Below the pieces are notes generated by a model. It was not told the origin of the DNA. It searched no databases and saw only the letters and a program-made list of their open reading frames with translations. Positions 43,169-52,630 of a stretch of 64,000 bases of DNA are shown here, in pieces (the stretch's first letter is position 1; each line of letters starts with the position of its first letter). The DNA comes from QAND01 sp003150225 (lineage in GTDB: Bacteria > Bacillota > Clostridia > Christensenellales > QAND01). The stretch spans positions 496,001 to 560,000 of the forward strand of contig NZ_CP076563.1 of the NCBI RefSeq assembly GCF_044357945.1. The letters are read 5' to 3'. Made by a program: the position numbers and the translations under genes.

Positions 43169-45994
43169 ATGAGTATTCGGGATAAATTCGTGAAAAAGGA
43201 CGGGAACGGCAGGGATGGACACACCCGCAAGATCAAGGCCGTTACCCGGGGAGGAGGCGGTGGCGGAAGCTGGAGCAGACAGTTTTTGCGCCGGTTCTTA
43301 AACCGCTACCGGGGCGCGTTTACCCGGCGGACCAAGCCCCCCCACATGGCCCTGGGCATTGCGACCACCAGCTTTAAGATCGCCCTGAGCTTCATCGTGA
43401 TCCTGGGCTTTGTGGCCGGCGGTTCCCTGCTTGGCATCGCCAACGCCTACATCAATACCGCGCCTGACTTGGACATCGCCCGGCTGACGGATACCAACCT
43501 CTCCTCCTATATCTACGATGGGGATGGAGAGCTTATTACCATGTACAGCGGCATTGAAAACCGTTCCTGGGCCTCCATCGACGAGATCCCCGAGATGCTG
43601 CAAAACGCCTTTATCGCAACCGAGGACGCCCGCTTCTATTCCCACCCCGGCGTGGACATCAAGCGCATCGTGGGCGCCTTTGTGGGCAACTTCACCAGCG
43701 GCGGCAGCCAAGGCGCATCCACCATCACCCAGCAGCTCATCAAGAACAGGATGCTGACCCCGGAGCGCTCTTACAAGCGGAAGATACAGGAGGCCTACCT
43801 GGCCCTTGTTCTAGAAAAGAATTACGAGAAGCCCCTGATCCTGGAGGCCTATCTCAACGACATCAACTTGGCTCAGTCCAACTACGGCGTAAAATCCGCT
43901 GCCAAGGATTACTTTGGCAAGGAGCTATCCGAGCTCACCATCCGGGAATGCGCCATGCTGGCCGGCATCACCCAGAATCCCAGCAAGTATGATCCCCGGC
44001 GGAATTTCTACGTCCGCAATACCCCCGAGGTTACCAACAACCGTACCGACACGGTGCTGAGCCGGATGCGGGACAACGGATACATCTCAAACGAGGAATA
44101 CGAGGCCGCTCTGGCGGAGCCCCTCAACATCCGGGAAAACGCCACCGGCTCCGGCATGTATGAGATGCCCTATTTTGTGGAATACGGCGTGTATGATGTG
44201 GTGACCAAGATGCTCCAGTCCAGAAATCTGGAGGACACCACCGCCAACCGGGCCAAGATGGACGAGGAGCTGCGGACCGGCGGATATCACATCTACCTTA
44301 CGGTGGATCGGGAAGTCCAGAAAGCCATGGAGGAAACCATCTACAACTGGAACCGGTATCCCGCCATGATGAACAGCGCCGACAAGGTCATCAAGACCAT
44401 GAACGCCGACGGCTCCTATACCGAGCTGGTTCAGCCCCAGATCTCCGCCACCACCCTGGACTGGCGCACCGGTGAGCTTCGGGGGATCGTGGGAGGACGC
44501 CAGGAGCCTACCGGCAAAAAGCAGCTAAACCGGGCCTATATGTCCAGCCAGCCCATCGGCTCCTCCATGAAGCCCCTTGCGGTGTACGGCCCCGCCATTG
44601 ACGTGATGAATTACGGCGCGGGTTCCATCGTATGGAACATGCAGGGCCCCGTGGACGGCTGGATCAGCGATAAGGGCTATCCCGCCAGCGATCCGCCCTA
44701 CGCTCCTGTTACCTTCCGGCGATCCATTCAGAACTCCCTCAACATCTCCTCCGCGCGAACCCTGATGGAGCTGTCCGGCCCCGACGCCATCAATAACTCC
44801 ATCAGTTACCTGGAGAAGATGGGCGTCAGCCTTGATAATCTGAATCCCACCGGTGCCGGCCTTGCCCTGGGCACCTCCGGCATGACCACCATCGAGATGG
44901 CGGTGGCCTTCGGTTCCATCGCCAACAAGGGAACTTACATCACCCCCATCGCTTTCACCCAGGTGAAGGACAGCGACGGCAACGTGGTGCTGGACGCAAA
45001 GGCCATGCAGGAGACCCGCCAGGTCTTTAAGCCCGGTACCGCCTGGCTTCTCATCGATATGATGAAAAACGTCATCAACTCCGGCACCGGTACTTCCGGC
45101 CGGATCCCGGGTTATACCATCGCCGGCAAAACCGGTACCAACGACAACTACCGGGGTGTTACCTTCTGCGGTATCAACGCCTACTATACCTCGGCCATCT
45201 GGGTGGGACACGATAACTACAAGCCCCTGCGGTATGCCTACGGCGGCTCCACCTGCGCTCCCATCTACAAGGAGTACATGACCAACATCTTGAATACCAA
45301 GGAGCTTCCCAACGCGGATATCATCACCGATTCCCCGGAATCCCTGGGGCTGAAGAAGATCACCGTATGCGGGGTTTCCGGAAAGCTCCCCACCGACGCC
45401 TGTTCCCATGACGCCAGCGGCATCGGCACGGTAACCGACTGGTTCCCCGTGGAGTTCAACCCCGGCACCTGCGATATGCACCAGGACATCACCGTCTGTA
45501 AAGAGAGCGGAAAGGTTGCGGGCCAATACTGCCCCGAGACCGAAACCCGATCCTATGTGGTCATCGACCCCGATTCCTCCTACGCCAAGATCACCAACCT
45601 TGGGTCGGTCTTTAAGGTGTACTCCATCGGCAACAGCGGCATCGCTACCCAGGCCTGCGATGTCCATACCTCCGATTGGAACAATCAGAACCTCAATCGC
45701 CAGGCGGCGGTGAACAACGCTAACAGCACCATCAGCTGGTGCCAAAGCCAGATGAACAGCCTGGGCAATCGGCTGACAGCTGCCCAACGGAGCGAGCTGA
45801 ACAACCTGATCGCCAGCCTGCAGGCGCTGATCAACGACAGCGGTTCCACAGCGGACGCCATCAACGCTTCCAATACCGCTCTAAGGAACCGGGCCACCTC
45901 CATCTTCAACAATGCGCCGCAGCCCACGCCTACGCCATCCGCCACGCCTATGCCAACGCCTACTCCCTCCCCATCCCCCGATCCGGAGGATTGA
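43169..45994 (+). CDS. Class A penicillin-binding protein 1A
   Basis: A 941-residue bifunctional wall enzyme. A cytoplasmic Gly-rich basic N-terminus precedes a TM helix at about 68-92. The GT51 glycosyltransferase domain has ATEDARFYSHPG with catalytic Glu152 and SQGASTITQQLIKN. The transpeptidase domain has SSMK with Ser465, SLN at 523-525 and KTGT at 654-657. The long tail includes a Cys-containing segment and an Asn/Ser-rich region, and ends in a Pro/Thr-rich sequence. The ATG at 43169 has GAGGTG 10 nt upstream. It is a single gene ended by a strong hairpin. Probably the main vegetative polymerase. Confidence 0.93.
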   Translation: MSIRDKFVKKDGNGRDGHTRKIKAVTRGGGGGGSWSRQFLRRFLNRYRGAFTRRTKPPHMALGIATTSFKIALSFIVILGFVAGGSLLGIANAYINTAPDLDIARLTDTNLSSYIYDGDGELITMYSGIENRSWASIDEIPEMLQNAFIATEDARFYSHPGVDIKRIVGAFVGNFTSGGSQGASTITQQLIKNRMLTPERSYKRKIQEAYLALVLEKNYEKPLILEAYLNDINLAQSNYGVKSAAKDYFGKELSELTIRECAMLAGITQNPSKYDPRRNFYVRNTPEVTNNRTDTVLSRMRDNGYISNEEYEAALAEPLNIRENATGSGMYEMPYFVEYGVYDVVTKMLQSRNLEDTTANRAKMDEELRTGGYHIYLTVDREVQKAMEETIYNWNRYPAMMNSADKVIKTMNADGSYTELVQPQISATTLDWRTGELRGIVGGRQEPTGKKQLNRAYMSSQPIGSSMKPLAVYGPAIDVMNYGAGSIVWNMQGPVDGWISDKGYPASDPPYAPVTFRRSIQNSLNISSARTLMELSGPDAINNSISYLEKMGVSLDNLNPTGAGLALGTSGMTTIEMAVAFGSIANKGTYITPIAFTQVKDSDGNVVLDAKAMQETRQVFKPGTAWLLIDMMKNVINSGTGTSGRIPGYTIAGKTGTNDNYRGVTFCGINAYYTSAIWVGHDNYKPLRYAYGGSTCAPIYKEYMTNILNTKELPNADIITDSPESLGLKKITVCGVSGKLPTDACSHDASGIGTVTDWFPVEFNPGTCDMHQDITVCKESGKVAGQYCPETETRSYVVIDPDSSYAKITNLGSVFKVYSIGNSGIATQACDVHTSDWNNQNLNRQAAVNNANSTISWCQSQMNSLGNRLTAAQRSELNNLIASLQALINDSGSTADAINASNTALRNRATSIFNNAPQPTPTPSATPMPTPTPSPSPDPED

Positions 45995-46002
45995 TCAAAT
46001 CA

Positions 46003-46032
46003 CAAAAAGCGCCGCGTTTGCGGCGCTTTTTC
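46003..46032. terminator. Bidirectional terminator between PBP1A and spoVAE
   Basis: AAAAGCGCCGC-GTTT-GCGGCGCTTTT with T-runs on both strands. Confidence 0.9.
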
Positions 46033-46068
46033 TATGGGGAAATGCCTGTCCAGAACGGACGTTTTCTT

Positions 46069-46437
46069 TTATTTCTTGGTCTTGGGATTGAAGATCAAGG
46101 CATTGAGATAGCCAAAGAAGATGGCCGCAGCGATCCCCGCAGCTGTGGCTACCGTACCACCGGACAGAGCGCCCAAGAGGCCGTACTGTCCCACCGCCCG
46201 TTCCACACCCTTGGCCAGGGAGTAGCCAAATCCGGTGAGGGGGACCGTAGCGCCCGCCTCGGCGAATTCCACCAGGGGTTCATAGAGTCCTACCGCCGTC
46301 AGCACCACCCCGGCCACCACAAAGATCGCCAGGATACGGCCGGTGGTCAGCATGGTCTTGGCCAGCAGCAGCTGGCCTACCACGCAGAATAAGCCGCCCA
46401 CCACGAACACCTTGACAAAGGTCAAAAATATCTCCAT
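46069..46437 (-). CDS. spoVAE: Stage V sporulation protein AE
   Basis: A 122-residue integral membrane protein with about four TM helices and the SpoVAC/SpoVAE family motifs GGLFCVVGQLL and PLTGFGYSLAKG. SpoVA proteins form the channel that moves dipicolinic acid into the forespore and out at germination. The ATG at 46437 has GGAGG 7 nt upstream and lies 2 nt after the spoVAD stop. Last gene of the spoVA unit. Confidence 0.92.
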   Translation of the reverse strand: MEIFLTFVKVFVVGGLFCVVGQLLLAKTMLTTGRILAIFVVAGVVLTAVGLYEPLVEFAEAGATVPLTGFGYSLAKGVERAVGQYGLLGALSGGTVATAAGIAAAIFFGYLNALIFNPKTKK

Positions 46438-46439
46438 TG

Positions 46440-47450
46440 TTAATCCTCCATTTCGATGCATACGGCGTGGGCCACGCTGGGGATGCTCTCCCCCTGAAGG
46501 GTGGATACCGGGGACAACAGCGCCCCTGTGGCTACGAACAAAATGCGGCGCAGTTCTCGTGCACGCAGCTTCTTCAGCAAAAACCCGTTGAGCACCGTGG
46601 CGCCGCAGGCACAGCCGCTGCCTCCCATATGGGGATCCTGATCCTGACTGAAAATCTCGATGCCGCAGTCCCGGGCAACGCCCCGCAGATCGTACCCCTT
46701 TTCCGCCAGCATCTCCTTCATGAGGTTGGTTCCGTAGATGCCCAGATCCCCGGTAACAATAGCGTCAAAGGAATCGGGGGCCACATCGAAATCCGTCAAG
46801 TAGTTGTATATGGTATCCGCCGCCGCGGGGGCCATGGCCGCTCCCATGTTGTTGGCATCCTTCACGCCGTAGTCGATGACCTTGCCAATGGTACAGGACT
46901 TGATCCGGGGGCCGATTCCCTCCCCCGCCAAAACGCTGGCCCCGGCGCCCGTCACCGTACGCTGAGCGGTGGGGGTTCGCTGGGTTCCCAGCTCCAAAGG
47001 CGTCCGGTACTGGCGCTCCGCCGTACTAAAATGACTGGTGACACAGCAGGCTACCCGCTGGGCAAATCCCGCGTCAATGGCCATGGAACCCACAATGAGG
47101 CTTTCAGCCATGGTACTGCACGCGCCGTACAGCCCCAGAAAGGGAAAATCCATCTGCCGGGCGGCAAACCCCGCAGCGATGAGCTGATTGAGAAGATCTC
47201 CTCCCATCATCAGCTGGATATCCTCCGCCATAAGGCCGCTGTTCTTCACCGCCATGCGGGTGGCTTCGTAGAACATCTTGGTCTCCGCTTTCTCCCAGCT
47301 ATCCTCATTCCAAAGGTCGTCCTCCAGGGCGTAATCAAAATACTCTCCCAAAGGGCCTTCCTTCTCCAGCTTCCCTACGATGGCGGCGCCGCCCACCATA
47401 TTGATCTGCTTTTCCAACTGTACGCTGTACTTTCCTACTCTCTTTGCCAT
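46440..47450 (-). CDS. spoVAD: Stage V sporulation protein AD
   Basis: A 336-residue SpoVAD with a thiolase-like fold that binds dipicolinic acid in the forespore membrane. Visible features are GPLGEYFDYALEDDLWNEDSWEKAE (spans about 32-56), LGLYGACSTMAESL, the VTGAGASVLA segment and MGGSGCACGATVL near the end. GAGGTGA lies 6 nt before the ATG. It lies between spoVAC and spoVAE in the conserved order. Confidence 0.96.
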   Translation of the reverse strand: MAKRVGKYSVQLEKQINMVGGAAIVGKLEKEGPLGEYFDYALEDDLWNEDSWEKAETKMFYEATRMAVKNSGLMAEDIQLMMGGDLLNQLIAAGFAARQMDFPFLGLYGACSTMAESLIVGSMAIDAGFAQRVACCVTSHFSTAERQYRTPLELGTQRTPTAQRTVTGAGASVLAGEGIGPRIKSCTIGKVIDYGVKDANNMGAAMAPAAADTIYNYLTDFDVAPDSFDAIVTGDLGIYGTNLMKEMLAEKGYDLRGVARDCGIEIFSQDQDPHMGGSGCACGATVLNGFLLKKLRARELRRILFVATGALLSPVSTLQGESIPSVAHAVCIEMED

Positions 47451-47461
47451 TGTTCTTCACC

Positions 47462-47944
47462 TCACAGCAATTTGATGATGTACAGGATCACGCCATAGAC
47501 CACCGACGCCGAAATGCCGTTGACCAGCACCGGGCCGGCGATCTTAAACAGGTTGGCCCCCACCCCCAGGATGAGGCCCTCCCGCTTATGCTCCATGGCC
47601 GGGGACACGATGCTGTTGGCGAATCCGGTGATGGGTATGATGGAGCCGCCGCCGGCCCACTTGCCGATGTCGTCGTATACCCCAATGCCAGTGAGGGTGG
47701 CGCCCAGAAACACCAGCACCACCGAGGTGAACATGGAGGCGCTCTCCTTGTCCATCTGAAGGGTACCCAGAGCAAACAAGCTGATGGCCTGGCCGACGCA
47801 GCAGATCAGCCCTCCCACCAAAAAGGCCCTGATACAGCCGATACCCGTCTTGCTTTTGGGCATGGTTTCCTTGATGTGTTCCTGGTATTCCTGATTTCGG
47901 TTCTGAATCTCTTTTCTGGATTTTCTTGCGTCAAAGGGTTCCAT
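47462..47944 (-). CDS. spoVAC: Stage V sporulation protein AC
   Basis: A 160-residue membrane protein of the spore dipicolinic-acid channel; SpoVAC acts as a mechanosensitive channel in Bacillus. The charged N-terminus (about 1-35) precedes about four TM helices with GGLICCVGQAI and PITGFANSIVSPAMEHKREG. GGAGGG lies about 10 nt before the ATG, which follows the upstream small gene's stop by 3 nt. Confidence 0.94.
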   Translation of the reverse strand: MEPFDARKSRKEIQNRNQEYQEHIKETMPKSKTGIGCIRAFLVGGLICCVGQAISLFALGTLQMDKESASMFTSVVLVFLGATLTGIGVYDDIGKWAGGGSIIPITGFANSIVSPAMEHKREGLILGVGANLFKIAGPVLVNGISASVVYGVILYIIKLL

Positions 47945-47947
47945 GGG

Positions 47948-48211
47948 CTAGCGTCCCTCCTTCTCCACAAAGGGCCGCATACGCTGTTCCTTTTCCTCCA
48001 GGTTGCGGCAATCCACCGGGTTCATCTCGGGGATTTTGTGAACCTTTATCCTCTGCTGTTCCATCCTTGTTTCCACCTTTCTTGCCATGATGTGAACTGC
48101 GCCTTCCATGGTATCATTCCCCAAACGCTGCAATAAAAATACCGTCAGAAACGCCAGGGTGATGATCACAAATATGGTAATGACGTGTTTCCGGCTGGAA
48201 TTGGTCTCCAT
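47948..48211 (-). CDS. Small single-pass membrane protein at the head of the spoVA unit
   Basis: An 87-residue protein with one TM helix (about 10-28) and a basic/acidic C-terminal tail ending RPFVEKEGR. I do not recognise the family. It begins the spoVA transcript (3 nt before spoVAC) and has GGGAG just before its ATG, so it is probably expressed in the forespore and may assist SpoVA assembly. That role is inferred only from position. Confidence 0.6.
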   Translation of the reverse strand: METNSSRKHVITIFVIITLAFLTVFLLQRLGNDTMEGAVHIMARKVETRMEQQRIKVHKIPEMNPVDCRNLEEKEQRMRPFVEKEGR

Positions 48212-48239
48212 ACTCTCCCATCCTTTCCTTCTTTGTGGA

Positions 48240-48267
48240 TAGTGTGCGCAGTTGCAAGAAAATTATC
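48240..48267 (-). promoter_or_regulatory. Possible sigma-G-type promoter of the spoVA unit
   Basis: Minus-strand CACACTA (48240-48246) is one base from the SigG -10 CATACTA. An AT-rich GATAA element lies 16 nt upstream but is a poor match to the -35. Confidence 0.28.
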
Positions 48268-48272
48268 GCCAG

Positions 48273-48303
48273 CAAAAGAAAAGCGCCGGAGCGTTCCGGC
48301 GCA
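48273..48303 (-). terminator. Terminator after sigF
   Basis: Minus-strand GCGCCGGA-ACGC-TCCGGCGC stem followed by TTTTCTTTTG. It separates the spoIIA and spoVA transcripts. Confidence 0.9.
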
Positions 48304-48334
48304 ATGGAGTTTCTGTTTGATTTCGATTACGGTG

Positions 48335-49126
48335 CTATCCATGCTGTGTCAGTCGCTTGGACGGGGGCGGCTCCTCCTGGCCCGCGGCCAGCCGCATTTT
48401 TTTGATGATACGGGATTCCATCCGGGAAACCTGCACCTGGCTGATGCCCATCATCTTTGCCACCTCGCTCTGGGTCTTTTCCATGAGATAGCGCATGACG
48501 ATGATCTGGCGTTCGCTTGCCGGCAATCCTGACAGCATCTCCCGGAGCACCACCTTGTTGACCACTCCGGCGGTGTTGTCCCCGGTGGTGATGCTATCCC
48601 CCACCGTTAATTCCTTCCCCCCTTCCCCCGCCACCGGCGTGCTGATGCTGATGGGCATACGCGCCGCGTCCATGGCAAAAGCGATTTCCTCCGGGGTAAC
48701 GGATAGCTCCGCCGCCAGCTCGCCAAGGGTGGGCTCTCGACCCAGGGTATAGTACATGGACTGAGAAAGGTTCATGCATTTGGCGTACAGATCCTTGACC
48801 GGCCGCGCCACTCGGATCATTCCATCATCCCGGAGAAACCGGCGAATCTCCCCCATAATGAGGGGCACCGCATAGGTGGAAAAACGCACCCCATAGGTCT
48901 CATCGTAGTTGTTGATGGCCTTGACCAGGCCGATGCATCCCAGCTGGTATAGATCATCGTAATCATAGCCATGCCCAAGATACCGCTTAACGATGCTCCG
49001 CACCAGCGCCACGTTGCATAAAAAGATCCGCTCCTTGGCTTCCTCATCCCCTGCTTTTGCCCGGCGCAAAAGGGGCAGAATCTCCTCATGGCTTAGGATT
49101 GCATGGGTTTCCTTATCCTGCTGCAT
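48335..49126 (-). CDS. sigF: Sporulation sigma factor SigF (early forespore)
   Basis: A 263-residue forespore sigma factor. Region 2 (NVALVRSIVKRYLGHGYDYDD and LYQLGCIGLVKAINNYD, about 38-75) and region 4 helix-turn-helix (SEVAKMMGISQVQVSRMES) are intact. It is held inactive by SpoIIAB until SpoIIAA is dephosphorylated. The gene overlaps spoIIAB by 14 nt with this start; a start four codons earlier is also possible. Last gene of the spoIIAA-spoIIAB-sigF unit. Confidence 0.97.
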   Translation of the reverse strand: MQQDKETHAILSHEEILPLLRRAKAGDEEAKERIFLCNVALVRSIVKRYLGHGYDYDDLYQLGCIGLVKAINNYDETYGVRFSTYAVPLIMGEIRRFLRDDGMIRVARPVKDLYAKCMNLSQSMYYTLGREPTLGELAAELSVTPEEIAFAMDAARMPISISTPVAGEGGKELTVGDSITTGDNTAGVVNKVVLREMLSGLPASERQIIVMRYLMEKTQSEVAKMMGISQVQVSRMESRIIKKMRLAAGQEEPPPSKRLTQHG

Positions 49127-49589
49127 TTTCCCTCTCATCGGCAGCTTCGTCCGCTGCCGGGGCCGCCGCGGACGCCACCTTCTTTACCATGGACACCGTT
49201 GTGCCCCGGCCTAATTGGCTCTTTACTGTGAGTCCATCCATAAAGGACTGCATCACCGTAAAGCCCATCCCGGAACGCTCCTCTCCCGGCTGGCTGGTAT
49301 AGAAAGGCCGCATGGCCTTCTCCACATCGGCGATGCCTACGCCATAGTCAACGATCCTGATCTCCATGGTGTCCCCATCCATGGCGCATTCAATGCGGAT
49401 CACGCCGCCCTGCTCTCCATAGGCATGGACGATACAGTTGGTCACAGCCTCGCTGACGGCGGTTTTCACATCGGCCAGCTCCTCCAGGGTTGGATTGAGC
49501 TGCACAAAAAACGAGCCCACCGCCACCCGGGCAAAGCTTTCGTTCTGCGACAGAGCAGAAAACTCCAAACTCATCTGATTCTTTTCCAT
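49113..49589 (-). CDS. spoIIAB: Anti-sigma F factor SpoIIAB
   Basis: A 158-residue GHKL kinase that binds SigF and phosphorylates SpoIIAA. The ATP-binding motifs are visible: VSEAVTNCIVHAY (N box), VDYGVGI (G1) and ERSGMGFTVM (G2). The C-terminal 15-20 residues are Ala-rich and overlap sigF. The ATG at 49589 has GGAGG 11 nt upstream; an in-frame TTG overlapping that site was rejected. Confidence 0.96.
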   Translation of the reverse strand: MEKNQMSLEFSALSQNESFARVAVGSFFVQLNPTLEELADVKTAVSEAVTNCIVHAYGEQGGVIRIECAMDGDTMEIRIVDYGVGIADVEKAMRPFYTSQPGEERSGMGFTVMQSFMDGLTVKSQLGRGTTVSMVKKVASAAAPAADEAADERENAAG

Positions 49590-49610
49590 AGCAATTTGAC
49601 CTCCCAAATT

Positions 49611-49919
49611 TTAGCCGACCCGTTTGATCACCGTGGATAGGCCGCTCATCTCAAAGATCCTGCCCACGGTACGGTTCATATTCTTTACCGTGAGCTTCCC
49701 TTTTTTCCCGGCCAGTTTCTTGTACCGGCCCAGCAGCGCGCCAATCCCGCTGCTATCCATAAAGGTCAGGCCCTTGAAGTCCAACTGCAGCTCCCTCACC
49801 GTCTCGTCGGAAAGCTGCTTGTCCATCTCCTTTACAAACTGTTTGGCGGAATGATGGTCCAACTCTCCCGTAACCTTGGCGATCAAAACCGGGCCCTTTC
49901 TCTGGGTTTTTATCTGCAT
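49611..49919 (-). CDS. spoIIAA: Anti-sigma F factor antagonist SpoIIAA
   Basis: A 102-residue STAS-domain protein. The motif FMDSSGIGALLGRYK at 54-68 holds the regulatory serine (Ser56/57) that SpoIIAB phosphorylates and SpoIIE dephosphorylates. When unphosphorylated it releases SigF from SpoIIAB. AGGAGG lies about 8 nt before the ATG. First gene of the operon, behind a sigma-H-type promoter. Confidence 0.97.
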   Translation of the reverse strand: MQIKTQRKGPVLIAKVTGELDHHSAKQFVKEMDKQLSDETVRELQLDFKGLTFMDSSGIGALLGRYKKLAGKKGKLTVKNMNRTVGRIFEMSGLSTVIKRVG

Positions 49920-49987
49920 CGGTCATACCTCCTTTTCCATGGCGCTCCGCCGGCCCAGGCCGGACGCCATAAAAACGCCTATATAGT

Positions 49988-50015
49988 ATTCCATATCGGG
50001 AAAAGCTTGTCCTTT
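49988..50015 (-). promoter_or_regulatory. Sigma-H-type promoter of the spoIIA operon
   Basis: Minus-strand AAAGGACAA (50007-50015), 12-nt spacer and ATGGAAT (49988-49994). These match the SigH elements RNAGGAWWW (one mismatch) and RNNGAAT. SigH control of spoIIA is known in Bacillus. A TGTCCAA site at 50045-50051 is one base from a 0A box. Confidence 0.65.
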
Positions 50016-50149
50016 GAGGGATATGGTCTATTCCTTGGATATTATGTCCAATTTTGTTTCATCCATACGATGACAGCTAAAAATCCACGGCCCGAAATAA
50101 ATTTGCCCAAAATGGGAATATTGAAAGGGACGGAAAGGAGGACAATTCT

Positions 50150-52540
50150 ATGGAACTCACCACCACCCGCAAGGTGCTGCGCATCGTGGCGCTGATCCTC
50201 CTTCTTCTGGTGCTTTGCGCCATCACCTTTACCACGGTATTTTTTTTGAATATTCAGGATTTCGCCCAGTTGGACATGAACAAGATCCTGGGCGCGGACC
50301 AGAGCACCCTCATCTACGACTATAAGGGCGAGGTGATTCGGACGGTATACAGCGGAGAAAATCGGGTTTGGGTGGATATCGAGGAAATCCCCCGGGAGGT
50401 GCAGCTTGCCTTTGTCGCCGCCGAGGACGCCCGGTTTTACCAACACAGCGGAGTAGACGTCCGCCGCATCTTTGGCGCGCTGTGGGCCGATATCAAGGCA
50501 GGCAAGCTGGTCCAGGGCGCATCCACCATCACCCAGCAGCTCATCAAAAACAGCCATCTTACTCGCACCAAGACCTTTGTACGGAAAATCGAGGAAGCCC
50601 TGATGGCCATCAAGCTGGAGCAAGCCTACGACAAGGACGAAATTCTGGAGATGTACCTCAACTACATCTACTTTGGCGGCGGAGCCTACGGCATTCAGGC
50701 GGCCGCCCAGCGCTATTTCAGCAAGGACGCCCGGGATCTAACGGTGGAGGAGGGTGCCTCTCTTGCCGCTGCCATCAAATCCCCCAGCAACTACGCTCCC
50801 CACATCGAGCCGGAAAACAACAAGGGGCGTCGGGACGTGATCCTGGGACTGATGGAGGAGTACGGGTTCCTTGACGCCCAAGCGGCGGCCGACGCCAAGG
50901 CCAAACCCCTGGTACTGCAGGAAAACGAAAAAACCGGTCAATTTGGGTGGTATGTGGACGCTGCCCTTATGGAGGCTGCCTCCACCCTAGGCATGTCCTT
51001 TGAATCCCTTTTAACCGGGGGGTACCGTATCTATACCGAAATGGACCCTGTAGTACAAAGCGCAGCGGAGGAAGCCTACAAAAATCCCGAGCTGTTTCCC
51101 GAAAACGCCGCCGACGGAACCAAGGTGGAAAGCGCCATGGTGGTGATGGACCCCGCCAGCGGAGGCGTCCGGGCCATGATCGGCGGACGGGACTATTCCG
51201 TACAGTTGGGCCTTAACCGGGCCACCAGCGTCCGGCGTTCCCCCGGTTCCTCCATCAAACCCATTCTGGTGTATCTGCCCGCCCTTATGAGCGGCCGGTA
51301 TACCGGTGCCTCCCTGTTCCTGGATGAGCCCACGGATTTCAACGGCTATTCCCCCAGGAATTTTGGAGACAAATACGAGGGAACGATCACCCTGCGTCAT
51401 GCGATGGAGCAATCCTCCAACGTGCCGGCGGTAACCGCCATGGACGCTCTGGGGGTGGAATACTGCAAGGCCTTTGCGCAGGAGGCGGGCATCCCCTTCA
51501 CCAGCCAGGATACCGGACTTTCCCTGGCGCTAGGGGGCTTTTCCACCGGCGTATCCCCACTGGAGCTGTGCGGCGCTTACGCCATGATGGCCAACGACGG
51601 TGTCTATACCCAGCCCAAGGTGGTGACCCGCATCGAAGATCGAGAGGGTAATGTGCTGTACGCTGCCGGTTTCACCAGCAAACGGTTGATCAAATCCAGC
51701 GTCAACTTCATGATGACGGATATCCTCCGATCCACGGTGGAAGAGGGCAACTGCGGCCGTCTGGCCCTTTCTAACGTCCCCTTGGCGGGAAAATCCGGCA
51801 CCCACGGCCACACCGTGGGCAACCGGGATATCTGGATGGCTTCCTATAATAAGGAGTATGCCATGGTAACCTGGATGGGTTTTGACGTTACCGATGAGGA
51901 TCACCATCTGCCGGGCAATGTCACCGGCGGCACCTACCCCGCCCAGCTCAGCCGGGCGGTCTATCAGGGCATCTACGGGGAAAAAGCCGGTCCGGAATTT
52001 TCCGTGCCAGAGGGCGTAACCCGGGTATCCCTGGATGCGGCTTCCCTCATGGACGGCATCTTAAAGCTGGCCACCGATACCGGGGAAAACGCGGTATCGG
52101 AGTATTTTGAGACCGCCTCCCTAGCCACACTGCTCTCCAACCAAGGCGGGCCTGGGGAAAGCGGCGCGGTGTCCGGGTTCGATGTAACCACGGATGACGC
52201 CACAAAAAAGCCCATCATCAGCTTTTCCACCAACGAGGCGGCCCTGCGTTACCAGTTGATGCGGCGGGCGGAAGGGGCCTCCTCCTATGAGGTGGTCAAG
52301 GAATTTTCCCATAGCGGCAGCCCCATCGTCTATGTGGACAGCTCCGCTCAGGATGGGATAGGCTACACCTATTACCTGGCCGCCGTGGACTCAGCCGCTC
52401 CCCAGGAACCGGTCTATGAAACCAGCAAAATCTTCTTTTTGCCGGCAGCCGCGCCCAGTTGGACCCCTCCCGATTGGGAAGCCACTCCAAGCCCATCTCT
52501 GGAACCCAGCCCCACGCCGGCAGAAAGTCCGGCGGCATAA
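50150..52540 (+). CDS. Second class A penicillin-binding protein
   Basis: A 796-residue bifunctional glycosyltransferase/transpeptidase. A TM helix lies at about 9-33. GT51 motifs are AAEDARFYQHSG (Glu92) and VQGASTITQQLIKNSHL. Transpeptidase motifs are SSIK (Ser367), SSN at 422-424 and KSGT at 548-551, the last replacing the commoner KTGT. The C-terminal 150 residues include an FN3-like stretch and a Pro-rich tail. It lies next to the spoIIA operon, so a sporulation-stage role (like PbpF/PbpG) is possible but unproven. GGAGG lies 8 nt before the ATG. Confidence 0.92.
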   Translation: MELTTTRKVLRIVALILLLLVLCAITFTTVFFLNIQDFAQLDMNKILGADQSTLIYDYKGEVIRTVYSGENRVWVDIEEIPREVQLAFVAAEDARFYQHSGVDVRRIFGALWADIKAGKLVQGASTITQQLIKNSHLTRTKTFVRKIEEALMAIKLEQAYDKDEILEMYLNYIYFGGGAYGIQAAAQRYFSKDARDLTVEEGASLAAAIKSPSNYAPHIEPENNKGRRDVILGLMEEYGFLDAQAAADAKAKPLVLQENEKTGQFGWYVDAALMEAASTLGMSFESLLTGGYRIYTEMDPVVQSAAEEAYKNPELFPENAADGTKVESAMVVMDPASGGVRAMIGGRDYSVQLGLNRATSVRRSPGSSIKPILVYLPALMSGRYTGASLFLDEPTDFNGYSPRNFGDKYEGTITLRHAMEQSSNVPAVTAMDALGVEYCKAFAQEAGIPFTSQDTGLSLALGGFSTGVSPLELCGAYAMMANDGVYTQPKVVTRIEDREGNVLYAAGFTSKRLIKSSVNFMMTDILRSTVEEGNCGRLALSNVPLAGKSGTHGHTVGNRDIWMASYNKEYAMVTWMGFDVTDEDHHLPGNVTGGTYPAQLSRAVYQGIYGEKAGPEFSVPEGVTRVSLDAASLMDGILKLATDTGENAVSEYFETASLATLLSNQGGPGESGAVSGFDVTTDDATKKPIISFSTNEAALRYQLMRRAEGASSYEVVKEFSHSGSPIVYVDSSAQDGIGYTYYLAAVDSAAPQEPVYETSKIFFLPAAAPSWTPPDWEATPSPSLEPSPTPAESPAA

Positions 52541-52570
52541 AAAAACGAGGTGTGTACACACCTCGTTTTC
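52541..52570. terminator. Bidirectional terminator between PBP and thiI
   Basis: AAAACGAGGTGTGT-ACACACCTCGTTTT perfect palindrome with flanking A/T runs on both strands. Confidence 0.85.
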
Positions 52571-52630
52571 ATTTCATCTCGTCGGTTTGAAAAAAGTATC
52601 GTGCTCCTGCGGCCAAGATCGCTTTTCGCA

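Noticed and set aside
44525..45787. Minus-strand frame of 420 codons inside the class A PBP
   Set aside because: Antisense to a clear PBP1A with all catalytic motifs; the composition is Gly/His/Val-rich and no start signal is present.
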